Source: Anaerolineales bacterium
Lineage (GTDB): Bacteria; Chloroflexota; Anaerolineae; JAAEKA01
Direction of reading: 5' to 3'
NCBI GenBank assembly: GCA_020634615.1
Contig: JACKBI010000012.1
Coordinates: 62,001 to 126,000 of the forward strand
DNA length: 64,000 nt
A model generated the notes under the pieces. That model worked only from the letters and a program-made list of their open reading frames with translations. It had not been told where the DNA came from and did not search any database. Below are positions 42,073 to 49,250 of the stretch, piece by piece. Numbering within the stretch: position 1 is the first letter of the stretch; every line of letters starts with the position of its first letter. Position numbers and translations under genes: made by a program.

Positions 42073-44626
42073 TGCATATCGACGCGAACTTCGTGAACTG
42101 CGCCCAGGGATAGCGCGTCGCGCACGTGGTCTGCGGCGCAGTCCGGGTGTGCTGCTTTGCCAGCGCGCCGTAGGATTTGGCTAGCATACCGGGCAATGCC
42201 TGGTATGTCGAGAACGGGTCGTTGGCGCCGGAGAACCCGGCAAATCCGCCGGCGGGACTCTGCAGCGCCAACAGCGTGTCCAGCGCGGTCGGGTTCGTCA
42301 GGCGGCTGACCGCAGTCGCCGAAATAGCGCCGGTCCAGCGCGGGCTATCAGGCGACTGCCCGAAAGCTGCCAACGCCTGTAACGCCAGCCCGGTCGAACT
42401 GGCGCTGGTCGCGCCGTCGTAGCCGGGGAAGCCGCCGTCACCGTTTTGTACGACCCGCAGCCAGTCCAGCCCTGCCTGCACCGGCGGTGCATCCACGGCA
42501 CGGCCAGCCGCCGCCAATGCCTGTAGCGCCAGCGCCGTGCTGTCTGTGTCAGGATCGGCGCTGGCGTCGAAGCCCCAGCCGCCGCTCTCTGCTTGCAGCG
42601 CCTCCAGCGCTTCTGTCGCGCTGACCGGAATCGTCTCGCCCGCGGCCCGCAGCCCCAGCATCGCCCACGACTGATCCCAGACCGAGTTGCCCGCGCCAAA
42701 CTGCCCGTCGGTGATCGCATAGGTCGCGCTGATCGCCTCGACCAGATCGACGTCGCCGAAGGCGCGCGGGTCTTGCCCGGCGGCGGACACGGCCAGCGCC
42801 AGCTTGCCGGCCGCGCTGGCGCCTTGCGCCGCGTAGCTCTCAGCCTCGCCGGCCAGGTAGTCCAGCGCGTTCAGTCCGTCGCTGCTGCGGAAGCTGGCCG
42901 GGTTGCGGCCCGCGGCGACCAAGGCCAGCACGGCATCGGCCGTCGCGCCCGGGTTGAAGCCGGCAAAGCTGCCGTCAGGCTGCTGCTGTGCGGCCAACCA
43001 ATCCAACGCCGCGCGCCGCGCCACCGGCTTGCTGTGGATGAGCAGCGTCTTGCCCAGCAGCGCCGGGATGATCTGGCGGGTGGCGAAGTCGTTGGCCGGC
43101 GGCGTCGTGAAGGCGAATCCGCCCTCGGCCGTCTGCTGGCCCAGTAAGAAACTGACAGGTGTGGTCGCGCTGATGCCGGCCGTCCAACCCAGCGGGTCCT
43201 GGCCGGCTGCCAGGATCGCCTGAACCGCAAAGGCAGTGGAGTTGCTGTTGCTGCTGATGTCGGTGGGCGAGGTCGGCAGGTAGGGGAAGCCGCCGTCGTC
43301 GTTCTGCGCCGCCTGGATGTAGGCCAGCCCGCTGACCACCGCGGTCGATGTCACCGGCTGGCCGGCCGCCAGCAGCGCTTGCACGGCCAGCGCGGTCGTA
43401 TCGACGTCACTCTCGCTGGCCGCGGTCCAGCCCCAGCCGCCGTCTTCGTTCATTCGCTGGACAAGGAGCGTTGTGGCGGTCACAGGGACGCTCTCGCCCG
43501 CCGCCCGCCAGCCCAGCATGTTGAACGCCTGGTCCCAGTTGGACTCGCCGAACGCGCCGGTGGTGGGCGAGTAGACCTCGCTCATGCTCACTACCAGGTT
43601 CTGCCCGGCGAACGAGCGCGGGTCGAGGCCGGCCGCGGCTACCATCAGCGCCAGCTTGCCGGCCGAGGCGCGGCTCTCGTCGCGGGTCGCGAAGGTGGCG
43701 GCTTCCTTGCGCAGGTAATCCCAGGGCGACTTGCCGTCGGCGCCCCGCCAGCGCGCCATGTTCTCGCCCGCAGCCGCGCCGGCCAGCACCGTGTCCAGGG
43801 TTGCGCCGACGTTACCGCCAAAGTTGCCACCGGCCGCCTGCTGGCTGCGCAACCATTGCAGTCCTACCTGCGCCGCCAACTGTTCGCGGGTGATGGCTGG
43901 CGGCGTCGACTCGAAGGGGCCCCAGTGCCACCCGTCCACGTCGCCCGGGTTGACGACCGAGTCGGCCGCGCCGACCTGGGAAGCGACCCACTGGCCGTCG
44001 TGCAGCCGGAACAATCCCCAGTATTGGTTCGGATCGCAGAAGCAGTTGTCCAGCGAGCAGCCGACGGCGTCGATCGCACAGACGGCCGCGCCGAAGTCGA
44101 AGTCGGCGATGCCGGCGGCGATGCCGCTCAGTCGCAGCGCCTGCAGGCTGGAGATCGTCGGCGACACAAACGTCACCCGCCGCACCTCGATGCGCCCGTC
44201 GCCGAAGTCGACCAGGACGTCGGCGTGGTTGATGTCCTCCTGGGCCGCCTCCATAGGGCCGTTGGAAACGCTTGGGTTCTCCCTCTCCCTCAGGGTGAGG
44301 GTGCGCGCGTCTGCGACAGAAAACGCGGCCTGCAATGCGAGCATCAGGCTCAACGCCACGCCAAATACAAACAGCGCCGTGCGCAGCGCGCGCCGGCGTT
44401 GTGATCCGAAGTTGGGGTGTGTGTTGTACTTGCGCGGGCGATCGTCGGAGCCTGCTGAAGCAGGCTTTCGGCTGTGCCAGACGCCGGTTTCAACCGGCAG
44501 CGTCGGGCGAGGGTCTGGCTCATCCAAAACAAATCGCCCGACGCGGGCCGTCGGGCGAGAGGTGTCTGTGGTTGAGGCGGGAGGCTGAACCGTGGTTCCG
44601 CTTCCTGGGGTCAATTCGGGCATCAT
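42065..44626 (-). CDS. Transcobalamin/intrinsic-factor-like surface protein
   Basis: 853 residues. ATG 44626 follows AAGGAG by 5 bases. Residues 1-80 are a basic, Pro-rich cytoplasmic stretch whose codons lie partly in repeat elements, then one signal-anchor helix (TALFVFGVALSLMLALQAAF). Next is a DUF4430-like domain (VDFGDGRIEVRRVTF, CAIDAVGC, CFCDPNQYWGLFRLHDGQW, GDVDGWHWG). Then follow two tandem six-helix prenyltransferase-like barrels of about 290 residues each, marked by WLRSQQ/WLAAQQ starts, NEDGGWGW, QNDDGGFPY and QNGDGGFPG phrases. Vertebrate intrinsic factor and transcobalamin are one such barrel plus one DUF4430 domain. I read this as an extracellular B12 binder delivering to the ECF S component. 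It is under a cobalamin riboswitch. Confidence 0.85.
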   Translation of the reverse strand: MMPELTPGSGTTVQPPASTTDTSRPTARVGRFVLDEPDPRPTLPVETGVWHSRKPASAGSDDRPRKYNTHPNFGSQRRRALRTALFVFGVALSLMLALQAAFSVADARTLTLRERENPSVSNGPMEAAQEDINHADVLVDFGDGRIEVRRVTFVSPTISSLQALRLSGIAAGIADFDFGAAVCAIDAVGCSLDNCFCDPNQYWGLFRLHDGQWVASQVGAADSVVNPGDVDGWHWGPFESTPPAITREQLAAQVGLQWLRSQQAAGGNFGGNVGATLDTVLAGAAAGENMARWRGADGKSPWDYLRKEAATFATRDESRASAGKLALMVAAAGLDPRSFAGQNLVVSMSEVYSPTTGAFGESNWDQAFNMLGWRAAGESVPVTATTLLVQRMNEDGGWGWTAASESDVDTTALAVQALLAAGQPVTSTAVVSGLAYIQAAQNDDGGFPYLPTSPTDISSNSNSTAFAVQAILAAGQDPLGWTAGISATTPVSFLLGQQTAEGGFAFTTPPANDFATRQIIPALLGKTLLIHSKPVARRAALDWLAAQQQPDGSFAGFNPGATADAVLALVAAGRNPASFRSSDGLNALDYLAGEAESYAAQGASAAGKLALAVSAAGQDPRAFGDVDLVEAISATYAITDGQFGAGNSVWDQSWAMLGLRAAGETIPVSATEALEALQAESGGWGFDASADPDTDSTALALQALAAAGRAVDAPPVQAGLDWLRVVQNGDGGFPGYDGATSASSTGLALQALAAFGQSPDSPRWTGAISATAVSRLTNPTALDTLLALQSPAGGFAGFSGANDPFSTYQALPGMLAKSYGALAKQHTRTAPQTTCATRYPWAQFTKFASICTP
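44449..44558. repeat. Three palindromic repeat units within the coding start of the B12-binder gene
   Basis: AGCCTGCT/AGCAGGCT (44449-44456, 44459-44466), GCCGGTT/AACCGGC (44483-44489, 44492-44498) and TCGCCCGAC/GTCGGGCGA (44534-44542, 44550-44558), each perfect. They occupy roughly codons 23-59. GCCGGTT-TC-AACCGGC palindromes are otherwise typical of intergenic DNA, so the N-terminal extension of the protein seems to be built from such elements. Confidence 0.75.
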
Positions 44627-44693
44627 CCGCACTCCTTTACGTCGAAGGGTTCAGCGGACCGGTGCAGTGGCGGTCGTCCTGGCTCTTGGGGGA

Positions 44694-44760
44694 GTTGCAG
44701 GTTGCAGGGTTGCAGGTTGCAAGTTCCGATACCTGCCACCTGCCACTTGCAACATGCCAC
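44694..44760. repeat. TTGCAGG/CCTGCCACC repeats in the riboswitch leader
   Basis: A copy of the intergenic repeat family also seen at 13825 and 52110. GTTGCAAG (44716-44723) and CTTGCAAC (44746-44753) are exact complements, so this segment can fold into a hairpin directly between the aptamer and the Shine-Dalgarno site, in the position of an expression platform. Confidence 0.65.
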
Positions 44761-44890
44761 TTCCAATTACAGTTGCGCGACAGCGCCGGACTCTCACCGG
44801 CTTCGCCCAAACTCTGTGAGTTTGTACCCCGACATCCGGGTCTGGGGTACCACCACACGGCCTACTATTGGGTTGTTAACGCTACCAGCC
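44755..44890 (-). promoter_or_regulatory. Cobalamin riboswitch
   Basis: On the minus strand the core reads GCGAAGCCGGTGAGAGTCC, then GGCGCTGTCGCGCAACTGTAA. This is the conserved CCGGTG..A.TCCGG..C.G.C.CGC.ACTGTAA arrangement of the cobalamin element, with one change in the B12 box (GCAACTG for GCCACTG). Upstream lies a paired GGTACCCCAGACCCGGATGTCGGGGTA segment. A consensus promoter sits just before it and the regulated gene just after. AdoCbl binding should reduce expression of the B12 uptake genes. Confidence 0.87.
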
Positions 44891-44891
44891 G

Positions 44892-44920
44892 ACTATAGCA
44901 TAAGCTGTAAACTGTGTCAA
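44892..44920 (-). promoter_or_regulatory. Consensus promoter of the riboswitch-controlled operon
   Basis: Minus-strand TTGACA (44915-44920), 17-base spacer, TATAGT (44892-44897). The riboswitch aptamer starts about 5 bases downstream, so the transcript begins with it. Drives 44626 to 39032. Confidence 0.85.
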
Positions 44921-45062
44921 GACTTCGACAAATCCAGCGCTGCTTGCAACATTGTCTCTCGGCTGGCCCGGTCGGCCCCTGCCGGGGTGCAAACAAAGAC
45001 CGGCCGGAGCGGGATGTCCTTACCCGGTTGGGAACCGACCATAGTACCATAGGTCACACGGT

Positions 45063-45749
45063 TTATTGTATCGAGTCGTCCTTGTCGACATTGATCTCCT
45101 GGAAGCGGCCGGTGACCATGTAGATGACGCGCTCAGCGATGTTAGTGGCCAGGTCGCCGTAGCGCTCCAGCTCGCGTGCTGCGCGCAACGCTTCGTAAGT
45201 GGCCTCGACCTTCTCGCTGCTGCCAACCTGCGCCATGTGGTCCATGATCTGCGCAAAAACCTTGGCATAGAGAGCGTCTACGTCGTCGTCCTGTCGAGCC
45301 ACCTGCAATGCCAGATCGACGTTGTCGTGGGCGTAGGCGGTCATGGTCTGGTTCAGCATCCTCCCCACCATGGTGCTCATCTGCCATAGCTCGCGCGGGC
45401 GGGGAATGTCAGACGAGTGGACCATGTGCGGCACGACCTTGGCGATGCCTTTGGCCTGGTCGCCCATGCGCTCCAGGTCCACGATCATGTTCATCACCGT
45501 GACGATGGCGCGCAGGTCACGGGCTGCTGGCTGCTGGGTGACGATAAGGGCGAAACACTTCTCCTCGATCTCGAAGCGGGTGTTGTTGACCTCGTTGTCG
45601 AGTTGGTGGACCTCGCGAGCGCGGGCCGTGTCCAGACGCTCCAGCGCGTCCATGGCAACGTAGAGTTCGTTCTCCACGATACTCCCCATTTTCAACACAT
45701 CTTCTTTCAACTCGCCCAATTGTTGTTCAAATCGCTGGCGAATATTCAT
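45063..45749 (-). CDS. phoU: Phosphate-specific transport system accessory protein PhoU
   Basis: 228 residues with two three-helix PhoU bundles. Each carries the metal-binding E/D patterns: ALERLDTARAREVHQLDNEVN (repeat 1), RDLRAIVTVMNMIVDLERMGDQAKGIAK, and VDALYAKVFAQIMDHM with RAARELERYGDLATNIAERVIYMV (repeat 2). PhoU links Pst transporter state to the Pho sensor kinase and moderates uptake. Last gene of the pst operon, 18 bases after pstB1. The kinase and response regulator for the Pho system are not in the window. Confidence 0.96.
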   Translation of the reverse strand: MNIRQRFEQQLGELKEDVLKMGSIVENELYVAMDALERLDTARAREVHQLDNEVNNTRFEIEEKCFALIVTQQPAARDLRAIVTVMNMIVDLERMGDQAKGIAKVVPHMVHSSDIPRPRELWQMSTMVGRMLNQTMTAYAHDNVDLALQVARQDDDVDALYAKVFAQIMDHMAQVGSSEKVEATYEALRAARELERYGDLATNIAERVIYMVTGRFQEINVDKDDSIQ

Positions 45750-45767
45750 CGGTCAACTCCTCTCGCG

Positions 45768-46523
45768 TTAGCCGCGGCGGCCAGTAATGTATGCCTCGGT
45801 CAACTCCTCCCTGGGAGCGCCGAAGATGTTCGCAGTCTCAGCAAATTCTACCAGGCGGCCCAGCCAGAAAAAGCCGGTCCAGTCCGATGCGCGCGCCGCC
45901 TGCTGCATGTTATGGGTCACGATGACGATGGTGTAGTTCTCGGCCAGCTCGCGCATCAACTCCTCGACCTTCAGGGTCGCGACCGGGTCCAGCGCCGAGC
46001 ACGGCTCGTCCATCAGAATAACCTCGGGCGCGACGGCGATGGCGCGGGCGATGCACAGCCGCTGCTGCTGGCCGGCGTTGAGGCTCATGGCGGGATCCTT
46101 GAGGCGATGCCGCACCTCGCTCCACAGCGCCGCACCTTCCAGGCTGTCTTGCACCAGATTATCGAGCTTTGCGCCGCGTGCCATGCCCAACACCCGCGGT
46201 CCGAACGCTACGTTGTCGTAGATGCTCTGCGGAAACGGGTTGGGCCGCTGGAACACCATGCCGATCCGCTGGCGCAGTTCCACCACGTCAACATCGGCCT
46301 CGTAGACGTTCCTGCCATCCAGCAGCACCTGCCCCTCGGCCCGCGTACCATCGATAGTGTCATTCATCCGGTTCAGGCAGCGCAGAAAGGTGGACTTGCC
46401 GCAGCCGGAAGGTCCGATCAGCGCGGTGATCTGCTTCTCGCGGATCGGGATGTTCAGGTCGATCAACGCCTGAAAGTCGCCGTAGAAGAAGCTGAAATCG
46501 TTGACTTCGATCTTGTTTTGCAT
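45768..46523 (-). CDS. pstB: Phosphate ABC transporter ATPase PstB1 (degenerate signature)
   Basis: 251 residues from ATG 46523, no clear Shine-Dalgarno. Walker A GPSGCGKST (37-45), Q-loop Gln92 (MVFQRPNPFP), Walker B LMDEP with catalytic Glu173, H-loop His204. The ABC signature, normally LSGGQ, is LNAGQ at 148-152 (codons CTC AAC GCC GGC CAG). So its own ATP-binding half has all catalytic residues but its signature half is altered. The paired gene pstB2 shows the reverse defects. ATP hydrolysis energises PstCA phosphate import. Confidence 0.95.
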   Translation of the reverse strand: MQNKIEVNDFSFFYGDFQALIDLNIPIREKQITALIGPSGCGKSTFLRCLNRMNDTIDGTRAEGQVLLDGRNVYEADVDVVELRQRIGMVFQRPNPFPQSIYDNVAFGPRVLGMARGAKLDNLVQDSLEGAALWSEVRHRLKDPAMSLNAGQQQRLCIARAIAVAPEVILMDEPCSALDPVATLKVEELMRELAENYTIVIVTHNMQQAARASDWTGFFWLGRLVEFAETANIFGAPREELTEAYITGRRG

Positions 46524-46542
46524 TGGATGAGTAGGCGTGTAT

Positions 46543-46614
46543 GCAAGTATGCAAGTAAACAAGTAAGCAGGTAGACAAGTAAACAAGTAAACAAGTGGAC
46601 AAGTAAGCGGGTAG
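46543..46614. repeat. Nine 8-bp tandem repeats upstream of pstB1
   Basis: Nine near-identical 8-base units of form ACAAGTAA (GCAAGTAT, GCAAGTAA, ACAAGTAA, GCAGGTAG, ACAAGTAA, ACAAGTAA, ACAAGTGG, ACAAGTAA, GCGGGTAG), lying between the two ATPase genes. On the mRNA they read TTACTTGT. The read-through frame is not a gene. Confidence 0.93.
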
Positions 46615-46669
46615 CTCTCGGCAACTGTTTACCGTTCAGCGATTACCGAATACCGATCACCGGAACGCC

Positions 46670-47428
46670 CTAGCCGAAGCGCCCGGTGATGTAGTCCTCG
46701 GTCCGTTTGTCGAGCGGGTGGAGGAAGATCGACTCGGTGTCGTTCACCTCGACCAGTTCACCGTTCAGCAGGAACCCGGCCCGGTCGGCGATGCGGGCTG
46801 CTTGCTGCACGCTGTGCGGCACCATGATGATGGTGTACTGGTCGGTCAGCTCGCGCAGTGTCTCCTCGACCACACTGGTCGAAATCGGGTCGAGGCCGGA
46901 GGTCGGGTTGTCCAGCAGGATGACTTCCGGTTCCAGGGCCAGGCTGCGCGCCAGGCAGAGCCGCTGTTTCTGGCCGCCCGACAGCGCCATGGCCGAGCTA
47001 TCCAGCCGGTCCTTCACCTCGTCCCACAGGCCGGCCTGTTCCAGCGACCGGTGGACGCGCGTTTCCAGCAGCGATGCGTTGCGCTGGCCGGCCATCTTCA
47101 ACCCGTAGGTCAGGTTATCGCGGATCGAGCCGGGCAACGGCGTCGGCACGGCAAAGACCATACTGACCCGACGGCGCAGGTCGAAAACATCCACCGACCT
47201 GTCGAAAATATTGCGACCATCGACCAGAACCGTCCCCTGAAAACGCGCACCTTCCGTCAGGTCGGACAGGCGGTTCAGCAGCCGCAGCAGGGTAGACTTG
47301 CCGCTGCGCGACGGGCCAAACAGCACGAACACCTGGTTGGGCAGCACATCCAGCGAAACGTTGCGCAGCGCCTCGGTCTCGTCGGCGTAGGTATAAAAGA
47401 CGTTTTGCAGCGAAATCTTGGGTTGCAT
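46670..47428 (-). CDS. pstB: Phosphate ABC transporter ATPase PstB2 (degenerate Walker B and Q-loop)
   Basis: 252 residues from ATG 47428. Walker A GPSRSGKST (38-46) and ABC signature LSGGQ (149-153) are normal, H-loop His205 is present. But the Q-loop Gln is Ala93 (MVFAVP) and the Walker B glutamate is Asn174 (LLDNPTSGLD; codons GAC AAC). So its own ATP site lacks the catalytic base while its signature is intact. In a heterodimer with PstB1, one composite site would be fully canonical and the other fully degenerate. Operon position: between pstA and pstB1. Confidence 0.93.
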   Translation of the reverse strand: MQPKISLQNVFYTYADETEALRNVSLDVLPNQVFVLFGPSRSGKSTLLRLLNRLSDLTEGARFQGTVLVDGRNIFDRSVDVFDLRRRVSMVFAVPTPLPGSIRDNLTYGLKMAGQRNASLLETRVHRSLEQAGLWDEVKDRLDSSAMALSGGQKQRLCLARSLALEPEVILLDNPTSGLDPISTSVVEETLRELTDQYTIIMVPHSVQQAARIADRAGFLLNGELVEVNDTESIFLHPLDKRTEDYITGRFG

Positions 47429-47475
47429 GGTTATCGATGCGGCATCCGGTCCGCCGGCTGAGCTTGCCGAAGCGC

Positions 47476-48321
47476 CTACCAATCGCGGCGGCGGCGCACT
47501 GCTGTTCGCACCACGGTGGCGATCAACGTCATCGTCAGCGTGATCAGCAGCAGCACCAGCGCGGTGCCGTACTGGATCTTCAGCGGCATCCCCGGCACCT
47601 GGGTCGCAATCACGTACAGGTGATAGGGCAGCGCCATAGTCTGGTCGAAAATCGATGTCGGGAGCGTCGGCACGTAGAACGCAGCCACGGTGAACAGGAT
47701 GGGGGCCGTCTCGCCGGCCGCCCGGCTCAGCCCCAGAATCATGCCGGTGATGATGCCGGGCAGGGCGTGCGGCAGCACCTGGTGCCAGATCGTCTGCCAT
47801 TTGCTGGCGCCCAGGCTCAGGCTGACCGTGCGGAACTGCTGCGGCACCGAGTTGATGGCTTCCTCGGCGGTACTGATGACGACCGGCATGGTCATGATGC
47901 CCAGCGTCAGCGAGCCGGCCAGGATCGACGTACCAAAGCCGGCGGCCAGCACGAACGCGCCCAGCCCGAACAGCCCGTAGACGATGGACGGAATGCCCGC
48001 CAGGTTGACGATGGCCATGCGAATCGTGCGCGTCAGCCGGTTGTCGCCGGCATACTCGGCCAGATAGATGGCCGTCGCAATCGAGAACGGCATCGACACC
48101 AGCGCCGTGCCCATGGTCAGGATCAGCGTGCCCAGAATGGCGGGCCAGATGCCGCCCTCGGTCATGCCGTTCCTTGGCGGCTGGGTCAGGAACTCCCACG
48201 AGATCGCTCCGATGCCCTGCCAGATCAGGTAAACGATGACCACGATCACCGGCACAAACACCAGCACCGCGGTCAAGGTGATCAGCACAGACGCCAGGCG
48301 CTGCGTCTGCTGGCGGCTCAT
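47476..48321 (-). CDS. pstA: Phosphate ABC transporter permease PstA
   Basis: 281 residues, six helices. PstA features: EGGIWPAILGTLILTMGTALVSMPFSIATAIYLAEYA and the EAA loop SLGASKWQTIWHQVLPHALPGIITGMILGLSRAAGETAPIL. It forms the phosphate channel with PstC; its ATG (48321) overlaps the pstC stop by 4 bases. The EAA loop contacts the PstB dimer, which is asymmetric here. Confidence 0.95.
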   Translation of the reverse strand: MSRQQTQRLASVLITLTAVLVFVPVIVVIVYLIWQGIGAISWEFLTQPPRNGMTEGGIWPAILGTLILTMGTALVSMPFSIATAIYLAEYAGDNRLTRTIRMAIVNLAGIPSIVYGLFGLGAFVLAAGFGTSILAGSLTLGIMTMPVVISTAEEAINSVPQQFRTVSLSLGASKWQTIWHQVLPHALPGIITGMILGLSRAAGETAPILFTVAAFYVPTLPTSIFDQTMALPYHLYVIATQVPGMPLKIQYGTALVLLLITLTMTLIATVVRTAVRRRRDW

Positions 48322-49244
48322 ACCTGGCCTCCTACCTTGGTGCGCGCGCCGGAGACACCCACCAGCCGCGCCGCCAGCCAGTTGACCACAAAGGTGATCA
48401 GGAAGAGGATCAGCCCGATGCCGAACAACACGCTGTAGTGCAGACTGCCCTGGGCCACTTCACCCATTTCGGCCGCGATGGTGGCGGTCATGGTGCGCAC
48501 CGGGTTGAAGAACATCCCCGGACCAAAGGCCGGCATGTTGGCGGCGTTGCCGGTGACCAGCAATACACCCATGGTCTCGCCGATCACGCGGCCGATGCCC
48601 AGCATCACCGCAATGACCAGCCCGGAGCGGGCAGCCGGCAGCACCACCCGCCAGATGGTCTGCCACTGGGTCGCGCCGATGGCCAGCGCGCCGTCGCGGT
48701 ATTCCCTGGGAACGGCATAGAGCGCGTCCTCGGAGATGCTAATGATGGTCGGCAGCGACATGTAGGCCAACAGCAGCGAGCCGGTGAACGCGGTCAGCCC
48801 GGTGTCTGCGCCCGCGTTCTGGATCAGCGGCGCCAATGCCACCCAGCCCAGGAAGCCCAGCACAATGGAGGGAATGCCGGCCAGTATCTCGATCAGCGGC
48901 TTGAGAATCTCCCGCAGCCACTGTGGTGCAAACTCGCCCAGGTAGATCGCCGCCACCAGCCCCAGCGGAACGGCGATAATCACCGCGCCGATGGTCACCA
49001 ACGTCGTGCCGACCAGCAACGGCATCAGCCCGTAGATGCCCTCGATGGGATACCAGCGGTCGCCGAAAAGCTGGCGCAGGGGGATGTCGAGAAATGCGTT
49101 GATCCCCTCTTTGAGCAGGAAAAGAAAGATCAGGGCAACTATGAGGATTGTCGAGATGCCGGCGACTAAGATGACGCCTTCGATGATACGCTCACCGATG
49201 CGCCGGTTAGGAAGACTCTCAGGGGGAGCCTGGGCAGTGTCCAT
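48318..49244 (-). CDS. pstC: Phosphate ABC transporter permease PstC
   Basis: 308 residues, six helices after a 25-residue cytoplasmic N terminus. EAA loop ALAIGATQWQTIWRVVLPAARSGLVIAVMLGIGRVIGETMGVLL. Partner of PstA. The gene starts 6 bases after the pstS stop. Only one PstC and one PstA are present although two PstB ATPases are. Confidence 0.95.
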   Translation of the reverse strand: MDTAQAPPESLPNRRIGERIIEGVILVAGISTILIVALIFLFLLKEGINAFLDIPLRQLFGDRWYPIEGIYGLMPLLVGTTLVTIGAVIIAVPLGLVAAIYLGEFAPQWLREILKPLIEILAGIPSIVLGFLGWVALAPLIQNAGADTGLTAFTGSLLLAYMSLPTIISISEDALYAVPREYRDGALAIGATQWQTIWRVVLPAARSGLVIAVMLGIGRVIGETMGVLLVTGNAANMPAFGPGMFFNPVRTMTATIAAEMGEVAQGSLHYSVLFGIGLILFLITFVVNWLAARLVGVSGARTKVGGQV

Positions 49245-49250
49245 GGATTC

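Noticed and set aside
42065..44626. Squalene-hopene or class II terpene cyclase
   Set aside because: The barrel repeats resemble it, and DVDTTAL recalls the DxDD motif, but the true Asp set is absent and the protein is exported and under a cobalamin riboswitch.
46543..46614. CRISPR or attachment site at the 8-bp array
   Set aside because: Units are contiguous with no spacers, and there is no integrase or tRNA nearby.
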